DNA of 64,000 nt from Lobosporangium transversale. Lineage: Eukaryota > Mortierellomycota > Mortierellomycetes > Mortierellales > Mortierellaceae. This document shows, piece by piece, positions 23,190 to 35,262 of this stretch. The notes beneath the pieces were generated by a model. That model searched no databases and had not been told where the DNA came from. It worked only from the letters and a program-made list of their open reading frames with translations. Made by a program: the position numbers and the translations under genes. The stretch lies in NCBI RefSeq assembly GCF_002105155.1, contig NW_019029004.1, forward strand, positions 124,001-188,000. The letters run 5' to 3'. Numbering within the stretch: position 1 is the stretch's first letter; each line of letters starts with the position of its first letter.

Positions 23190-24859
23190 ATGATACATGT
23201 TGTTCGTCCCAAGACGACAGTATTTGCTTCGCCCTTTGTAAACACACATGCAATGCGCATGGAAATCGCTCTCCGCCATGGAGACACATACCTCCTCACA
23301 CCCATACAAGTGCCAGTAAAGGGTTGGAGCATCCGCTCTGGCACCTTCCGTGTCGCAAAGCCGTACGACAATTCTACCGACTCGTGTCAAATTAGCCCGC
23401 TATTCTCCTCCCGAGGAACCGAACTTGATACTACATCTACTCAAGACAGTGCTTCACCTCCTGTTCGCAAGAAACAAAAATTACCAAAGAGAAACAAAAA
23501 AGATACATCTGGCGATGCTCATGACGAAGCGACTCAATGGATCCTATCACAGTTTCATACTCTTCTAGAACAGAAAGAGATGCGATCATACATCGAGGAT
23601 ATTCAAGGAGACTATTTCTACGGAACATCTGTCGATGTTCCAGCAGATAATACGTTTGCATTAAATCTGGTAGAGCTTCAACCGACAATGCGTATGCTCA
23701 AGTCAGGGTTCATGTCCACTGGTGATATGGGTAGCGATAAAAGTGAGGAAACTACATTTGAAGATTTTCAACTTCGACCAGACCTGCAGCAATTGGACTT
23801 GAGCGACATATATGAGACGCTCGTCGTAAACAATAACTCCGATCCAGCGATCATCTCGTTCCCTATAGAAGGGTCCCCGCGATATCTAATACCCCCACAT
23901 TCAGGGTTCATAATCTCGGATTTGGACAGGATCCATGGTTTAAAGAGCATAGGTATTGCAATGCTCCATGAATCCACCGTTTCTGTATTGGATCGTTTGA
24001 TACTAATAAGCCACATCTCTTTGCAAACATATTTACTAGCAAAAGATAGAGAAGGGTTCGATATCATTGTGATGGACCCACCATGGCAGAATGCATCGGT
24101 TGATCGAATGAGTCATTATAGGACAATGGATTTATATGAGCTGTTCAAGATACCTATTCCTGATCTGCTGAAGGCAAATGGGAGTAATGTTGGTGGAATA
24201 GTAGCTGTATGGATAACAAACAAGGCCAAAGTCAAAAGGGTTGTAGTAGAGAAGCTGTTCCCTGCATGGGGTCTTGATTTGGTTGCACACTGGTTTTGGC
24301 TCAAAGTACGTTTTGAGCTACTGCTAAATTGAACATTGTAAATAATCCCTGGATCGCTTTTTCCTCCGCATTAACATAAATACTTTATGCGAATTAGGTT
24401 ACTACCAAAGGCGAGCCAGTGCTTAGCCTCAGCAATTCACATCGACGAGCATATGAGGGTGTATTGATAGGGAGACAGAGGCAAGGCTCAAAGCTATCGA
24501 ATAAGACCATGCATGAGACATCTGCCTCAAATCCAGTAAACAGGCTACTAGTGAGCATACCGGCTCAGCATTCACGCAAACCATCTCTCAATGCTCTTAT
24601 TGAAGAAGAATTTTTCACATCAAAACTCGAATCCCGAGCAGATCGAGATCGCAATGCGTATGTCGACAGTGAAGCATTGGTAAAGAAACCACTTTATCGA
24701 CTTGAGCTTTTTGCCCGGAACCTAGAGGAAGGCGTATTATCGTGGGGCAATGAACCGCTTCGTTATCAATACTGTGGACGAGGAGCAAGCAATTCTCAGG
24801 TCGTGCAGGATGGATATTTGATTCCTTGTCCCATTCAATCTGAATTGGTTTCCCAATGA
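23190..24859 (+). CDS. METTL4: METTL4-like MT-A70 N6-adenine methyltransferase
   Basis: Two exons, 23190-24305 and 24398-24859, are joined at phase 0 (GTACGT..AATTAG), giving 525 aa. The SAM-dependent MT-A70 domain occupies the C-terminal half. The catalytic DPPW motif is at residues 296-299 within FDIIVMDPPWQNASV. It is followed by the METTL4-type helix YELFKIPIPDLL, the strand VGGIVAVWITNKAKV, the helix VVVEKLFPAWGL, and after the splice HWFWLKVTTKGEPVL, RRAYEGVLIGRQR and the late core segment KPSLNALIEE. The N-terminal half is divergent and likely helical. METTL4 homologues methylate adenine N6 in DNA (6mA) in several eukaryotes and U2 snRNA in animals. Abundant 6mA is known in early-diverging fungi. 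The substrate here is not decided by sequence. Confidence 0.9.
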
Positions 24860-25083
24860 TTCCTATAATATGCTCGCTAGACCAAGTCTTGATATCCGCA
24901 TAAGATAGATTGATATCCTCGATATGGACGTTGATTTAATCCAAATGAGAAGGAAAAGAGAAATATAAAAAAAGACTTTATGAATAAGCTAGCAATGATT
25001 GATCCTGCCTGATGTGTTATCTAAATTGATCTGATCCGAGGTCATCTCTTATGCACTTCATATATTTCCGATTATTTGCTATG

Positions 25084-25488
25084 CTATGCCAACGTCCTGG
25101 AAGAAGGCCCACGACCTTTCATATCCCGATAGCAGTGCATGCAAAGATGGTGCATCAGTTTAGCATGCCCGCATCCAGGGCACTGGACAATATTGTGTTG
25201 CTCTTTGAGCCCTTTGGTCGCTTGACGCATGCGCTTCTTGGAATGCGAGGTCTTGCTCTTGGGGACTGATGCCCAGACGATCGAAGGGAGCAAGTCAGAG
25301 ATGTAGGAGCCAAGACGACCGAGAACTGTTGTGGAGCTATTGGTTGCACTCAAGGTATTATTGTTATTGTCGTTTATTATAAATGCCGAAGAGGTAGGGC
25401 GGACGACAGAGTATGAGCTAAAAGCACGAAGGATTACGAGGTTGGAGGTAGGCTTTACAGCCCTTGATGCAATGTTAAGAAGGGACAT
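25084..25488 (-). CDS. mrpl32: Mitochondrial large-subunit ribosomal protein bL32m
   Basis: One exon, 134 aa from MSLLNIASRAVKPTSN. The upstream in-frame Met (25578) would put a hydrophobic stretch before a normal mitochondrial presequence and is less likely. Residues 1-60 are a presequence rich in Arg/Ser/Asn. The conserved core starts at WASVPKSKTSHSKKRMR and continues GLKEQHNIVQCPGCGHAK then HHLCMHCYRDMKG, which includes the CxxC...CxxC zinc site of L32 proteins. In yeast the presequence of this protein is removed by the m-AAA protease to allow ribosome assembly. It is divergent from the carboxypeptidase gene. Confidence 0.93.
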   Translation of the reverse strand: MSLLNIASRAVKPTSNLVILRAFSSYSVVRPTSSAFIINDNNNNTLSATNSSTTVLGRLGSYISDLLPSIVWASVPKSKTSHSKKRMRQATKGLKEQHNIVQCPGCGHAKLMHHLCMHCYRDMKGRGPSSRTLA

Positions 25489-25863
25489 TATACTGGCTGC
25501 TATGTAGAGAGAGGTGAATGCAAGGAGATACCAGCAGTAATGGGGGAATGCAAATACCACTTCCTTCACCTGGAACACACCATGGTTGTTTATATTTCAA
25601 GCCACGCGGATTGATCCTTCTCCTTGAGGAGATATTTGTGCACGTGATTATTTCGCACCTTGTAGAAATCTAAGTAACGCAAATGTGCTCCATATATGGC
25701 ATGTTTACAGGGCCACACGGACGTATTTTTTCCCTTAGCAAGGGATGGTATGATAGGGTATCAGATTCAATGCTAGTGGGCACCTTTCTCTTTTTTTTAT
25801 TTTCCCAAGCTCATTTCATTTTCATTCTCATCTTCTTTACACACCGTAAAAAATTTATCTCTC
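25489..25863. promoter_or_regulatory. Divergent intergenic promoter region
   Basis: 375 bp between the bL32m and carboxypeptidase start codons; both promoters must lie here. It includes a T-rich patch near 25792-25802. Confidence 0.5.
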
Positions 25864-27787
25864 ATGAAAGTGTTTCTCAATATCTCTCTGGTGCTTACGT
25901 TGGCACTGTTGACCACCCAGGCAACAACTGCCCAGTTATGCCAAATGGATATGGAGCATAGCAATAACGACAATAACACCCCATTGATTTCAGAAGTAAA
26001 CCAATTTCCCTCCAGTGCTCAGGTAGTCTTTGGTGGTCGTCGTCACGGTAATCCTCGTCGCATTGAGCACTACGTCGAAACCTTTGGTATCAAAAAAGGT
26101 AACAAGGATATGCTAATTGAACAAATATCCGTTCTTTTTTACTCAGTCTCTCTTTCCATCTTTCATCAACATCAGTTTATTAACATCTCTACATGCGTAT
26201 TTTGTAAATATATTTTTTAGTCAGTTACCCGCGTGAGCTCGAAAACCACGCGTTGGTCCGTTTCAATGCCCGCAAGCACCATGTAGATTTCCCTATCCCA
26301 GCCCACTACACATCGCTATTAACTGCAAATAGCGATCCAATCGAGATCATGCTTGACCAGCTCGATGTATGGTCCCGCACTCGTGACTCAGATGTGGTAC
26401 TTGCCCACTTTACTGACAAGCAGTTCCAATTATTTGAACAAACTATGCGTCAAAAAGGTGTCCCTGAAGGCAAGGATGACTGGGAAGTGGTGGAGCGAGA
26501 TCTTCAAAAACTAGCAGACGAAGATGCAGAAAAGATTTACATGACTGCGGTGGCTCTGAAGCTTCAAAAGATAAATGACAAGAAGGAGGACAAGCCCAAG
26601 AAGAGAGTTGATTTTGATACCTGGTTTAACAATTACCATGAACACACTGAAATCAAGGATTTCTACCTCCAGTTGGCAGATGACTATCCGGAGCTAATCT
26701 CATTCATCCCATCAATCGGCAAGACAGTCGAAGGAAAGGATATCTTTGCAATTAAATTGACTGCCAAAGAGAAAGATGGCTCTATCCGTGAGAAGCCTCA
26801 AATCTGGTGGCAGGGGCTGTAAGTACTTTCCTTCCCCCTCTTTCATTGTCGCTGTTGTTGCTGCTGTTACTGTTACCAAGTTATAAGTATTAATTTATTA
26901 TTTGTTATTTACGGCCTTTTTTCTGAATTTGCTTCAGTCAGCATGCTCGTGAATGGGCTGGCGGCTCCACAGGTATACGAATACTATCAAAAAAGATAAA
27001 ACTGCATTAATGGATGACTATCCCTCACTCACTCACTCACTCTCCTTCATCTATAGTCCAATACCTTACGTATCATTTCTCATCCAAATATGGCAAGGAC
27101 AAGAATATCACCGCTCTGCTGCATGATACTGAGTTCATCATCGTGCCTGTCATGAACATTGATGGTTACGAATACACTTGGTCCCGAAACCGTCTCTGGC
27201 GCAAGAACCGTCGGAACAACGGCCTCGGATCCTGGGGTGTTGATCTCAATCGAAACTGGGATGACCATTTTGGTGAGGGTGGCTCTAGCAACTTCCCTTG
27301 GAGTGAGACCTACCGTGGGCCTCATGCAGCATCCGAGCCCGAGGTCCAGGCCATGCAAAACTTCTTTAGCCAACAGAAGCGAATTGTCGGTGCTATTGAT
27401 TTCCACTGCTACTCTCAGCTGGTTCTTCGTCCTGAGGGTTGGACTACTGCTCCCGCGCCTCATGAAAAAGAGCACAAGTTTGTAGGCGATAAAATTGCTA
27501 GCATCATCAAAGATGTCCATGGCAAGAAATATATCAGTGAACCTTCTGTGGCGCTATACAAGACAACAGGCGCAGGAAGTGATTGGTTTTATGGTGAGAT
27601 GGCAACCAAAGCCAACAATGGACAGAGAGTGTACTCTTATACAATCGAGTTAAGACCTTCTGATACCAACCCTGGTGGAAGGAGTGGATTTATCTTGCCT
27701 CCTGAAGAGATTATTCCTCTGGGCGAGGAGATTGCCAAAGCGATGGAATTCTTTGTGGATTATGTTGTCAAGAACCCTTTGAAGTAA
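25864..27787 (+). CDS. Secreted M14 zinc carboxypeptidase
   Basis: Four exons, 25864-26098, 26221-26818, 26938-26972 (35 nt) and 27057-27787, give 532 aa. The start MKVFLNISLVLTLALL is a signal peptide. A propeptide-like region (about 45-190) precedes the peptidase domain. Zinc ligands His280 and Glu283 lie in the tiny third exon (LQHAREW), and His406 is in IDFHCYSQ. Substrate-site residues include the NRNW Arg, and the catalytic Glu487 is in YTIELRP. The spacing fits the funnelin (A/B) carboxypeptidase subfamily. It removes C-terminal residues from peptides outside the cell or in the vacuole. The specificity pocket cannot be assigned by eye. A polyadenylation-like AATAAA-type site lies near 27820. 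Confidence 0.93.
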
Positions 27788-29294
27788 TATGTCTTCTCCC
27801 GTATGAAAGAGATGAATAAGAATAAAAGATCCGTTGTATTACCTTTTTAAGATTGCGCTTTTATGCTGAAGAATATATAATTCCAAGCATGACTGTCGCC
27901 CTTTCTCTTTTCGTGAGAGAAGTGTCTTTATGGATAATTATTCAGATATTTGTATTTCGTGCTTGGAATGCCTATTCCATCACCAAAAACTGTCCAGCCT
28001 TATGATTTACACAAGGACCTAATTTCTCGCTACAGCAACCCTTTTGCCGTGATGGCAATTGATCATGCAGCTGAAAAAGCGCCGTAAAATGGACAATGTC
28101 TATTGGATTAAAGTTTATGTGGAAGATCTGAAATTTATTTCAATGTAAGTATAATTCGGCGGTTAATATTTTATGGATCAATTGACAACCGATGCAAGTC
28201 AAGAGCATGCCTGAACAGCCTGGATGAACATTAGGCGTGCCTTTTCTCCAATGTTTATTACCATTACTTTGAGCCTTCAAGATGAAAAAGGCAGAAAACC
28301 ATCGAGTAACCCACCCTATAGTGTTTACGATTTCAACTCGGATATGTTTACTCTATTAGTTAGTGCTTTGTAGTTTTCCGAGGCTTTAAGGCATTCGAAT
28401 GATAAAAGGTGCTGCCAAATGCGGTTTAATAAGATTGATCCGTTATCTCACCCTTGCCTGAAAAAGTATATACTGGAAGCTTATAACGGTTTCTTAACGA
28501 AGCAATGCATTTTTGTATTAAGGTGTCTAATAGTCATCATATTTTTCAACTGAGAGGATGTCTCCAAGGTGCAACGGAAGTGCAGTATTTTTTTATACCA
28601 TCTATTAGTGTCAGTGTTGAAAAGATGGCAGGAACCCAGCTCCTTTAGGTTTGAGCTGATAAAAAAAAAAGGATTTTACCACGTGTTGACTGATGCAGAA
28701 CGCTGTTTTGTGTTAATTCATGCTTTGACGGAGTTAATTTCTTGCTGTGCTCACATTCGTCTCAGTGTGTCCTATTGAAAATGTGGTGGACATTCATCGA
28801 TTGGGCTACATAATAGCAATGCTATTACAGGCCATGGTGGCAAAGCGGGTCCTTGGAAACCTGGAAGAGGAAGGTGAGGAGATGACCCTAGTTATCTTTT
28901 TGCTCTTGAATGATTATTCTCGACTTGTGTGCACCAGCCAGTCAGGATAAACAAATTATCAAATGCCTGAGAAATGTGTCACCTTAATTAAAGACAAAAG
29001 CTTATTTTTTGCGCCCAAAATACTTTTTTTTTTTTTTGGAGTAGAAGAGGAAGGATGATGAGAACAAATTGTTTCCTTCTTTGTTTTTCATTTCCATTTT
29101 ACATTCTACATTCTACACTTTACATTGCCACCATTGCTCTTCCCACATTCCATTTCCCTCATAGCAACTATTGTATTCGCATCATTCTCTCTTACGTTAT
29201 TTTCTTTTCTTATTTTCATTTTCTCCTCCTGTCCTAAAGGACACAGACAACGCCAAGCACTTGACGTACACTTGGAACCACACAGACATAAAAA
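27788..29294. other. Intergenic region without recognised genes
   Basis: 1.5 kb between two + strand genes. The two short open frames around 28569-28950 show no family similarity. A T-run lies near 29023-29037, and the CT-rich leader of the next gene occupies about 29060-29290. Confidence 0.5.
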
Positions 29295-30560
29295 ATGACG
29301 GCATCAAGCCCAGAGATATCGGACGGTGAAAGGAATAACTTTCAACATCACCATCTACCGAGGCAACCATCTTCTATCGCTCGTTCACAATCACGCCATA
29401 ATCGTCTGACAGCCCTGCCAGACCTTCCTCCTCCTCCACCTCCTCACGACGATATCCCTCTATCTTCTTCCTCTCCTCCCTCTCATAATCCCATTATTGA
29501 CCTTCACCACCTCGAGAAAGGAGGAAAGCCTTCTCAGACACAAGACTCTCAATATCCTCTCCCAGTCATTCCTCCGCTAACTCCCTCTAAATCCTTCTAC
29601 AACAAAATCAAGTTCTCGCGCGCTTCTAGAGATGCTTCTCCCACATTTCTTGAAACTTACATGGCAAAACACCCCCGGATTGCACGGCATCGTCGTCGAT
29701 TTGCAGCCTTAATTTTCTTTAGCGTTGTAATTGTACTACTATTGGTGGTTCTTTTGGCTGTTGTTTTAAGTCGCAAAGCATCCAATAGTGGCTCGGGTGG
29801 ATATGGCCAACCTATTGGGGGAGAAAGCGGAGGAACCTATCCTACCTCACCAGAAATAGAAGAAGAGCTCAGGGAACATAATGCAAATATCCCTAGACCA
29901 CCCATTAATCGAAGTAATGCCCCAGGATGGGTCAAGTCTGGTCAAGGAGATGGGACGTACTATGGTAAGAGAATGATCCTCAGGAGTATTTTATTCATTC
30001 TTGTGTCAATGCATTGCTCTTTTTTTTTTTTGAGATTTAACATCCGACCATTGTCTTGAAAAAATAAAGACCCAGCAATTAAGAATGGTGCAGGCACGTT
30101 TCAACAAGGAGCATGTGAGTTTCCTTACATCAACTCTGTCTACGACATGATTGCTGCACTTAATAAACCCGACTTTGGTTCTTTTACCTATGCCAGTCAA
30201 TCTCCTGCATGTGGGCAATGTCTTATTGTGAGGGGACCCAAAGGCACAGTGGAAGTTCAAGTGGTTGATATGGTAAGGATATATCTGTTTTAGTAAAAAA
30301 AAGTTCATTAATATCTCTTCCCGCTCTTTTTTTTTGGCCGTTAAGAAAGCAAAAGCGCAATATTCTGCAGGAAATGATTCTATTTCCTCTTTTTCCTTAG
30401 TTATTTGCTGACACAAATATTTCTTTTTTCTTTTTCCTTTTTTATTTTTTAGTGTCCCGGATGCAAGTCTGGGTCCTTGGACCTGTCACCAGGCGCATTC
30501 GCACGTATTGCAGACATTGATGCAGGACGTGTGCCTATTTCATGGGAACGGTGCCCATAG
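29295..30560 (+). CDS. Type II membrane protein with double-psi beta-barrel (RlpA/barwin-like) domain
   Basis: Three exons, 29295-29964, 30070-30272 and 30453-30560, give 326 aa. The N-terminal 140 residues are cytoplasmic: Ser/Pro/His-rich, including a run of six Pro (DLPPPPPPH). A basic stretch (ARHRRRF) precedes a single membrane anchor (LIFFSVVIVLLLVVLLAVVL). After a Gly/Ser linker, the extracellular C-terminus is a DPBB domain: GDGTYYDPAIKNGAGTFQQ, SPACGQCLIVRGPKG, VEVQVVDMCPGC and SLDLSPGAFARIA. Both splice joins fall inside this domain and restore it. Cysteines in the CGQC and CPGC positions match barwin/expansin-like folds. Such domains bind or loosen wall polysaccharides. A catalytic function is not shown. 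Confidence 0.85.
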
Positions 30561-30831
30561 AGTTGAATATACCCCTTTCCTTCCTTCTCTCCCGACTTGA
30601 ATACAATTGCTAAACTATAGTCTGATATAAACCCACTGTAATAACATAATACAGGATATTACATAATACACAAAACTCTACGGATTTTTTCCCTTATCCC
30701 CCTCAACTCGTTCCTTTATTTAATATTTGTAAAAATACATGCATGTAAATGTTGTTTGATGAAAAAATAAAAGTAAAACAGGATTTTTTCTGTTTTTTTT
30801 TTTTTTTTTTTTTTTTTTTTTGTTTGCTTCT
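30561..30831. other. Convergent 3' intergenic region
   Basis: 271 bp between two converging stop codons, with a T-run of about 25 nt near 30797-30821. Confidence 0.6.
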
Positions 30832-33217
30832 TCAGCAAATATCGCTGTTGCAGGCCCACTGGACGGATCCATCCTTGACCTTACCCAACACCAACAAAGC
30901 TTTAATAATGCCAGCAACACCGACACCACTGATGAAACCACCTGCAACACTGTACATCAGCTTTTCATGAGACATTTGATTGACTCGCTTCCAGATCCTG
31001 CCTCCAGTCCAGCCTATGACCATAGCCAATGCTAATGCAGGTGAAGGGTTAATCATACCAAGACCCACGGCGTTCAAATTGATCCAATATGGGCGGTACT
31101 TCTCAGGAACCAATTTGATGCGGATCAAAATGTTAGCAATCGCAAGGAACGCAAACACAATCGCCGTAATCCATGAGCCACGTGGGACAGAGCCTCCAGT
31201 CTATGCGGAACGGGAAATACAGTTGATTAGATATTGCATGAAGAGAACAAAAAAAAAAAAAAAAAAAAAAAAAGCTTCTTCTGGGGGAGAGAGAGAATGA
31301 TCCTTACAGTCAAGATCTCGCAGACAGATTGCCAGGTGACGACTGCGACCAAACCGAATTCACACTTCTTGATCGAAGCATCCACAATACAACGATAAGC
31401 CTCTGTATAAAGAATAAACAATGGAACTGCTGCAGCGATTGCGAAGACTGAGCCCACCATTTGAGCCAAGAACTGAGAACGAGGTGAGGCATTCAATAAA
31501 TGACCTGTCTTCAAATCTCCGACCATATCGACGGCTTGAGAGCAGATAGAAGCCGAGATATTGGCGCACATCAGGTTGGTCTTCTGGACTACTGCCAATT
31601 CTCCAGGGAAACGAGAAAAGACCAACTGGGTAACTTTACCAATCGATCCTGTAGGATTGATATCAGTCTCGCCTGAGGCTTGAAGTCCCACAAACGCAAG
31701 CATAAATGACAGGATGATGGCAATGATAGTTGAATATACTGGCACCTTGAAATCAACAGCCATCAAAACAATCGTAAACACTCCCGAGACAAGCAGTCCG
31801 CTGACCCACCAGAGTGTAGGGACTTGAAGGTGAGGAGGAACAGGATCCTTACTAACATAGTTACTCGAATCTGCCAGCTGACTACGTTTTGTCAAACGGC
31901 GAATCAAGTTACGAGCAGCCTGAACACCACTAGTGACACCGTGCCAGAGCGATTTTCCATTGACACCTAGTTCTCCAAAGGCAGTGAAGACCATCAGGGC
32001 AATACCGGGCCAAAGGAACCATGACTGAGCTGTACCATTGCGGGGCTCGGTGAAACCGCGGGGACCCTCCAAGTAACCTGAATCAACCATCAAAGGGCCC
32101 GCCAGACCATACGCGATGAACTCTCCAAGCATGAATGACCAGACAGTAGATCCAGGAGTCATCAGACCGGCACCAAAGAATGAGAAGTCAAAGCTAAAAG
32201 CCCAACCCCAGACCTGATCCGCATGCTGCATCTTCAAGTAACTGGTTGCATGCCCGATCCAGTAGAGGATATGGACTGTGTCAAAGATACCGGGGATAAA
32301 GTTACCAAGGAGGACAAATGCCATAGCCACAAAAAAGGAGATGATCATGACCAATGCAGTCTTCTTGGCATCTGCAGCAGCCTTGGATCCAGTCTTGTGC
32401 AGATTTCGAATTGTCTCTGCTGCTGCGCGAGGTGTAGGGAAGACCAAATCTTGGTTGATGACAAAATGGGTACGAAGAGGGACAGCAAAGAACATGCCAA
32501 AGAAGGCAGCACATGTAGTCCAGAGAACCAAGGTGAGAACATCATCTTTGGGCATATGACCCTCACCCATTAAGCCCATTCGATACAGCGCAGGGATTGC
32601 AGTAACAAAGCCTGTAGAGAGGCCACCAGCAGTGGTGGCTGCAGCTTGACAAGTGGCGTTTTCACGGGGTCCAAATGAATCGCCCATGAGTCGAGATAAA
32701 GGCTTAAGAATAATGAATCCAAAAATGGCTCCCCAAAGCGAGGCACCAAAAGTCCAACCGATCTTGAGACCGACATACAAATTACTGGCTGCGACAACAC
32801 ATCCTAAAAGAGAACCGACGATAGCTGCGCGCCTGATGAAGGAAAAAAAAAAAAAAAAAAAAAAAGATATCATGAATAATGTGATTGTTGATCTTTTTTT
32901 GATTGTCATCAGTTTAGGCAGACACAAACAACAAAGGACCCTTTTTTTCTTTGTTTGTACGTTTGTGCGTTTGTTTGTTTGTATGACATGACATCTTACC
33001 AAGTGAATTGATGCTCTTCAGGTGGAAATTCTTCGTCATTAAACTGTGCATTCCCATTATCTGAGCGTTTATCCTCTTGGAAATCCACCGACTGATCAGG
33101 ATGCACATAATCATCGGCCTTGAAGGAAGCAGGGCGACCTAAAGGATGGTGGACATGATCTTCTTCGAGATATTCAGTTTTCTCATGCGGAGGGAATCCT
33201 TCTTTCTCTGTAGACAT
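30832..33217 (-). CDS. OPT-family oligopeptide transporter
   Basis: Three exons, 33217-33000, 32832-31308 and 31200-30832, give 703 aa. The first join restores QFTWRAAIVGSLLGCVVAAS. About 14-16 hydrophobic segments fill the rest. Conserved blocks include SNLYVGLKIGWTFGASLWGA, GDSFGPRENATCQAAATTAG and GETDINPTGSIGKVTQLVFS, and a late block GLGMINPSPALALAMVIGW. The cytoplasmic N-terminus is acidic and His-containing, without a membrane segment. Family members are proton-coupled importers of small peptides, glutathione or metal chelates. Motifs here are nearer the YSL-like/fungal OPT branch, but the substrate is not decidable. Both introns carry poly-T runs in the sense strand. Confidence 0.92.
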
Positions 33218-35262
33218 TTACTGTTATTATTATTATTATTATATATATATTGTGAGGGTATGAGTGAAAGGGAAAGAGGTTGAAGAGAAAGTGATGACAA
33301 TGATCCAATTGAACTGGAAGAAAAAAAAAAAAAAAAAAAAAAAAAAGTGAAGGAAAGTAAAGTAAAGGAACAGGAAGAACCGGAGAAGAGTGGCTGGTTG
33401 TTGGTTGAAGGGTTGGAGGATAAGAGGCGATAGAGAGAAGGGTAGTAAGAGTGTTCCTGAATGCCAGAAACAGCTGATCACGGGTATGAAAATATTAAAA
33501 CAGATGTCAATCAAACGAGAAAAAGAAGTGTGTATTTGTATGATTTTTTTTTAATTTTTTTATAATGATGAATGAAATGAGGTGTTTGCCATCCTCACGG
33601 AAGCCAAATTAATTACACAACAGGTATAAGAAAGAAGCCAGGGGTTTAGTCTCTACTGAAGGATGTTGATCCGATCCTATCATCCATCCGAACGGAAAGG
33701 AGACCCGATCAGTCCCAGCTAAAGACTCATGCAGTTTGTTTAGAGAAGGCTTGTTTATTAATTGATTGGACTAAGGACCGTGTGAATGTCCGCAAATGAA
33801 ACTCAGTCAGAGCCTCATTCAATCAAAAAGTACAATGGAAAGGTGAGTTGGACAATGGATCAAGTCCTATTGGACAAATTACGACAATTCAGTTAAAACA
33901 GCATATTTTCTTTGTGTTTCATTCTTTTTTTGTGCTTACTCGTCATTATTATGGATCAAAGGATGGAAACATGGTCTAAGGTTTGCTCTTTCGAAGGGAT
34001 ACATATTATACGTTGTTATATGTATAATTTGCTGATCGCTTCAGCCTTGCCCCATGGTCTTGTTGACATTCCACATCTCCATGCTAACCTAACATACCTT
34101 TTTTTTTTTTTTTAATTTTCAGGACAAAGTTGACCACTTTTGGAAGTCATTCTGAAATATTTACCATAAATGAAAGGCGCCAAATGGATCGGATGAACTC
34201 TTTATTTGTGTACAAAATTCTCATGGGAAAAATGAAACACCGAATGGCGTTTTCACCATTTAAATAAATATTAAATCAGGCACAGTCTCACAGATGCTTA
34301 AAGGGACCATTTGTCGTAAAGGCAAGAGAATGCAGAGCCAACCTGGATCTACCAAAGAACACATCAGCTCATTTGCAACGCGTCCAATGACTGTAGTAAG
34401 TGTGATACTGCGCATTTTGTGTCGATCAAGAGATCAGGAACGTCAATGTAGTTGATAACTAGGTGAATCCTTTTCTTCCCTCTTGACTTTGTGTTTGCCA
34501 ATGAATGATCCTTATTGCAGAACATGGCAGGGTCTTGCTGTCGTAACGTAGGCATAACCAATGAACAAAAGTGCTAATCATATTTATGGAATGGGTAATG
34601 CTCTAAAAGACCACTCTCATATGAATCGAAGCCACTGTAGAGGATCCTTTGGAGGTATGATTGACTGCTAGCCAAGTGTTTCCAAAGCACAGTCAATCAT
34701 CACTGCAATCGATTGTTCTCAGCAACGCTATCACCTCTGACGGTAAGGAATGGACGATCTATGCAGTGTGCCTATAAGTCTTTAGTTAATTTCCTTGTAC
34801 AATTCTTTTCCATCAGCCGATTACAAAATCTGTGAACAGCCAACTAGGATAAAGCTTTCACGACATGATATGAAATAATGCTTTCGCATCGTTCATACCG
34901 ACTTGGTCAAGAAAATGGAATTTGCCACATGTTTTACAGCCTTTTTCTTCTTTTTTTCTCGTCTGTTTCTTTATTTTAGTTTACATCAGCTATTCGTTTG
35001 ACTTCAATACGACGATGTATGATTAAACAATTGGTTATGGATATAAAGATAAATTAATTAATAAAAAAGAATAGGCAAATGCCTGGTATCATAGAAAAGA
35101 CGTTAAACGTGATAAAAGCGAACGAACAAGACAGAGACAAAGAAGAAATAATTAAAAATTAAATAGAAATTAAATAGAGGCAGAGATGATGTGATCGAGA
35201 GCATAGATTGCTTCATGACCTAGCAAACTAAGCGCTTCGGGTGTCGGTTATTCCTTTTTTTT
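33218..35262. other. Intergenic region with one hairpin
   Basis: 2 kb without a recognised gene. It holds a poly-A run near 33320-33346 within the OPT upstream region, a T-run near 34098-34113 and an 11-bp inverted repeat at 34657-34700. The frame at 34561-34364 (-) looks non-coding. Confidence 0.45.
34657..34700. repeat. 11-bp perfect inverted repeat (hairpin)
   Basis: ATGATTGACTG at 34657-34667 is the exact reverse complement of CAGTCAATCAT at 34690-34700, with a 22-nt loop. Confidence 0.85.

Noticed and set aside
28569-28950. Two short + strand frames
   Set aside because: No splice-consistent join, no family motif; looks like chance open frames in intergenic DNA.
32223-32573. Antisense frames inside the OPT transporter
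   Set aside because: Shadows of the conserved membrane protein on the other strand.
34364-34561. Minus-strand frame ending DALQMS, possible transposon fragment
   Set aside because: Too short and no transposase or reverse-transcriptase motif.
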